The notes below the pieces were generated by a model that searched no databases, was not told where the DNA came from, and saw nothing but the letters and a program-made list of their open reading frames with translations. The position numbers and the translations under genes were made by a program. DNA of 64,000 nucleotides from Allomuricauda sp. CP2A (lineage in GTDB: Bacteria > Bacteroidota > Bacteroidia > Flavobacteriales > Flavobacteriaceae), in NCBI RefSeq assembly GCF_001683915.1, contig NZ_LXTT01000130.1:62001-126000 (forward strand). Reading direction: 5' to 3'. This document shows, one piece after another, positions 63,219 through 64,000 of this stretch (positions are counted from its first letter, which is position 1; the number at the start of each line of letters is the position of its first letter).

Positions 63219-64000
63219 CTAAATTTTAAATTTTTGAATGAAATCCGCGATCAAAACTGGAACGGGAAAAGCTTTTATTTTCTGCCATGAAATCCCATTT
63301 TCCAACAATTGTCCTGTTTTTAGGATCCAAAACTTGGTGTGCAAATGCTGATGGGAGAGTTTATGTGTGATGATATCATTATTATGTAAAGAAAGGGATT
63401 CCATTTCTGGAAAACCGTTCCCATGGGTCAATTTTTTCTCCATTTCCTCTTCATGAAGCTCTTTTTCTGATTCCAATAAGGGAAATTGATATAGGTTTTG
63501 CCATATTCCTCGTCCTTTTCGCTGTTCCAACAAGGTATTTTCTTCCCCATCCAGAAAAACCAAATAATTGAAATAACGGTTCTTGATCTTGGTCTTGTTC
63601 AATTTTACCGGAAGCACATCCACTTTATTCTCTTTTAGGGCAACACAACTGTCCTGCAAGGGGCAATGAAGGCAGTAGGGTTTTTTTGGCGCACATTGTA
63701 TGGCACCAAACTCCATAATGCCTTGGTTATAATCCCGAATGTTCTTGGTATCCATCACCTCTCTGGCCAGTTCCTTAAAATATTTGGTTCCTTCGGAACT
63801 GTTGATGGGCAAATCCACTCCAAAGTATCTGGCCAGCACGCGATATACATTGCCATCAACAACCGGTTCTGGGAGATCAAAGCAGATGGAAGCGATGGCA
63901 CTTGCGGTATAATCGCCCACTCCTTTCAGGGATTTTAACCCTTTATAGGTTTTGGGAAATACACCGTCATAATCTTCCACAACCATTTTAGCAGTGGCAT
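63219..64000 (-). CDS. mutY: A/G-specific adenine glycosylase (5' end outside window)
   Basis: C-terminal two thirds or so, 260 codons in frame up to the edge (ATAK precedes MVVEDYDGV). Removes adenine opposite 8-oxoguanine. Visible: the HhH loop LKSLKGVGDYTASAIASICF, catalytic Asp in PVVDGNVYRVLARYF, the 4Fe-4S cysteines C-x6-C-x2-C-x5-C (CAPKKPYCLHCPLQDSC), and a NUDIX-like C-terminal domain (YLVFLDGEENTLLEQRKGRGIWQNLYQFPL) that recognises 8-oxoG. Start of the mutY-ssb-gldE-gldD run. Confidence 0.95.
   Translation of the reverse strand, partial: ATAKMVVEDYDGVFPKTYKGLKSLKGVGDYTASAIASICFDLPEPVVDGNVYRVLARYFGVDLPINSSEGTKYFKELAREVMDTKNIRDYNQGIMEFGAIQCAPKKPYCLHCPLQDSCVALKENKVDVLPVKLNKTKIKNRYFNYLVFLDGEENTLLEQRKGRGIWQNLYQFPLLESEKELHEEEMEKKLTHGNGFPEMESLSLHNNDIITHKLSHQHLHTKFWILKTGQLLENGISWQKIKAFPVPVLIADFIQKFKI

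Noticed and set aside
1-64000. tRNA or rRNA genes
   Set aside because: No cloverleaf-type sequences with TTCRA-type T loops and no rRNA core segments were recognised when reading the intergenic regions.

Overview
The window reads as chromosome of a marine Flavobacteriaceae (Bacteroidota), most like the Muricauda/Allomuricauda group. Reasons seen in the sequence: promoters of the Bacteroidota type (TTG, 17-23 bp, TAnnTTTG) recur, type IX secretion (T9SS) C-terminal sorting domains are present, the gliding genes gldD and gldE sit beside ssb and mutY in the usual flavobacterial order, and many families are Bacteroidota-restricted (DUF4271, DUF4296, DUF3098, DUF3127, DUF4199, DUF3332, DUF4301). 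The genus is an inference. No rRNA, tRNA, CRISPR array or phage was recognised, and no transposase gene was seen.

Layout. 0-2.7 kb: 3' end of a large secreted protein with a 344-codon tandem repeat, then two tiny proteins that are little more than a signal peptide plus a T9SS sorting domain. 2.8-20.6 kb: housekeeping genes (LuxE-like acyl-protein synthetase, tyrS, epimerase, dihydroorotase, a polyprenol-phosphate mannose synthase divergent from an ArnT/PMT-like glycosyltransferase, DUF4271 and hemD-like, pckA, saccharopine dehydrogenase with an Lrp-type regulator, ferritin, DinB with HxlR, a membrane zinc peptidase, alanine dehydrogenase, SemiSWEET). 20.7-24.3 kb: a 1188-residue leucyl-tRNA synthetase enlarged by at least three in-frame insertions of repeat-type DNA, one of which carries a complete DUF559 endonuclease-like domain inside the editing domain. 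24.5-38.3 kb: ftsX-DUF3098-uppP-truB, a TonB-like protein, tag, aat, a fatty-acid transporter, DUF3127, a histidine kinase, HIT, greA, a Rieske-like lipoprotein, an aldo/keto reductase and a Gfo/Idh oxidoreductase. 38.4-49 kb: a TonB-dependent receptor behind a TPP riboswitch, a hybrid histidine kinase facing a sigma-54-type response regulator, a small secreted protein with a sigma-54-like promoter, then a nucleoside-kinase/DUF4301 fusion, a PnuC-type transporter, a thiamine-binding-family protein and a phosphopantetheinyl transferase. 49-64 kb: ahcY, DUF3332, a D-threonine-aldolase-like enzyme, rplU-rpmA, DUF4199, an M16 peptidase pair, a copper-type TonB receptor with a Cys-rich small protein, then gldD-gldE-ssb-mutY (mutY runs off the edge).

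Themes. Thiamine: the riboswitch-controlled receptor, and possibly the PnuC/thiamine-binding gene set 5 kb away, look like vitamin B1 uptake. Mobile palindromic repeats are scattered between genes, in the arm of the riboswitch, inside what looks like a terminator stem, and within the reading frame of leuS. The leuS/DUF559 arrangement is the most unusual object in the window.
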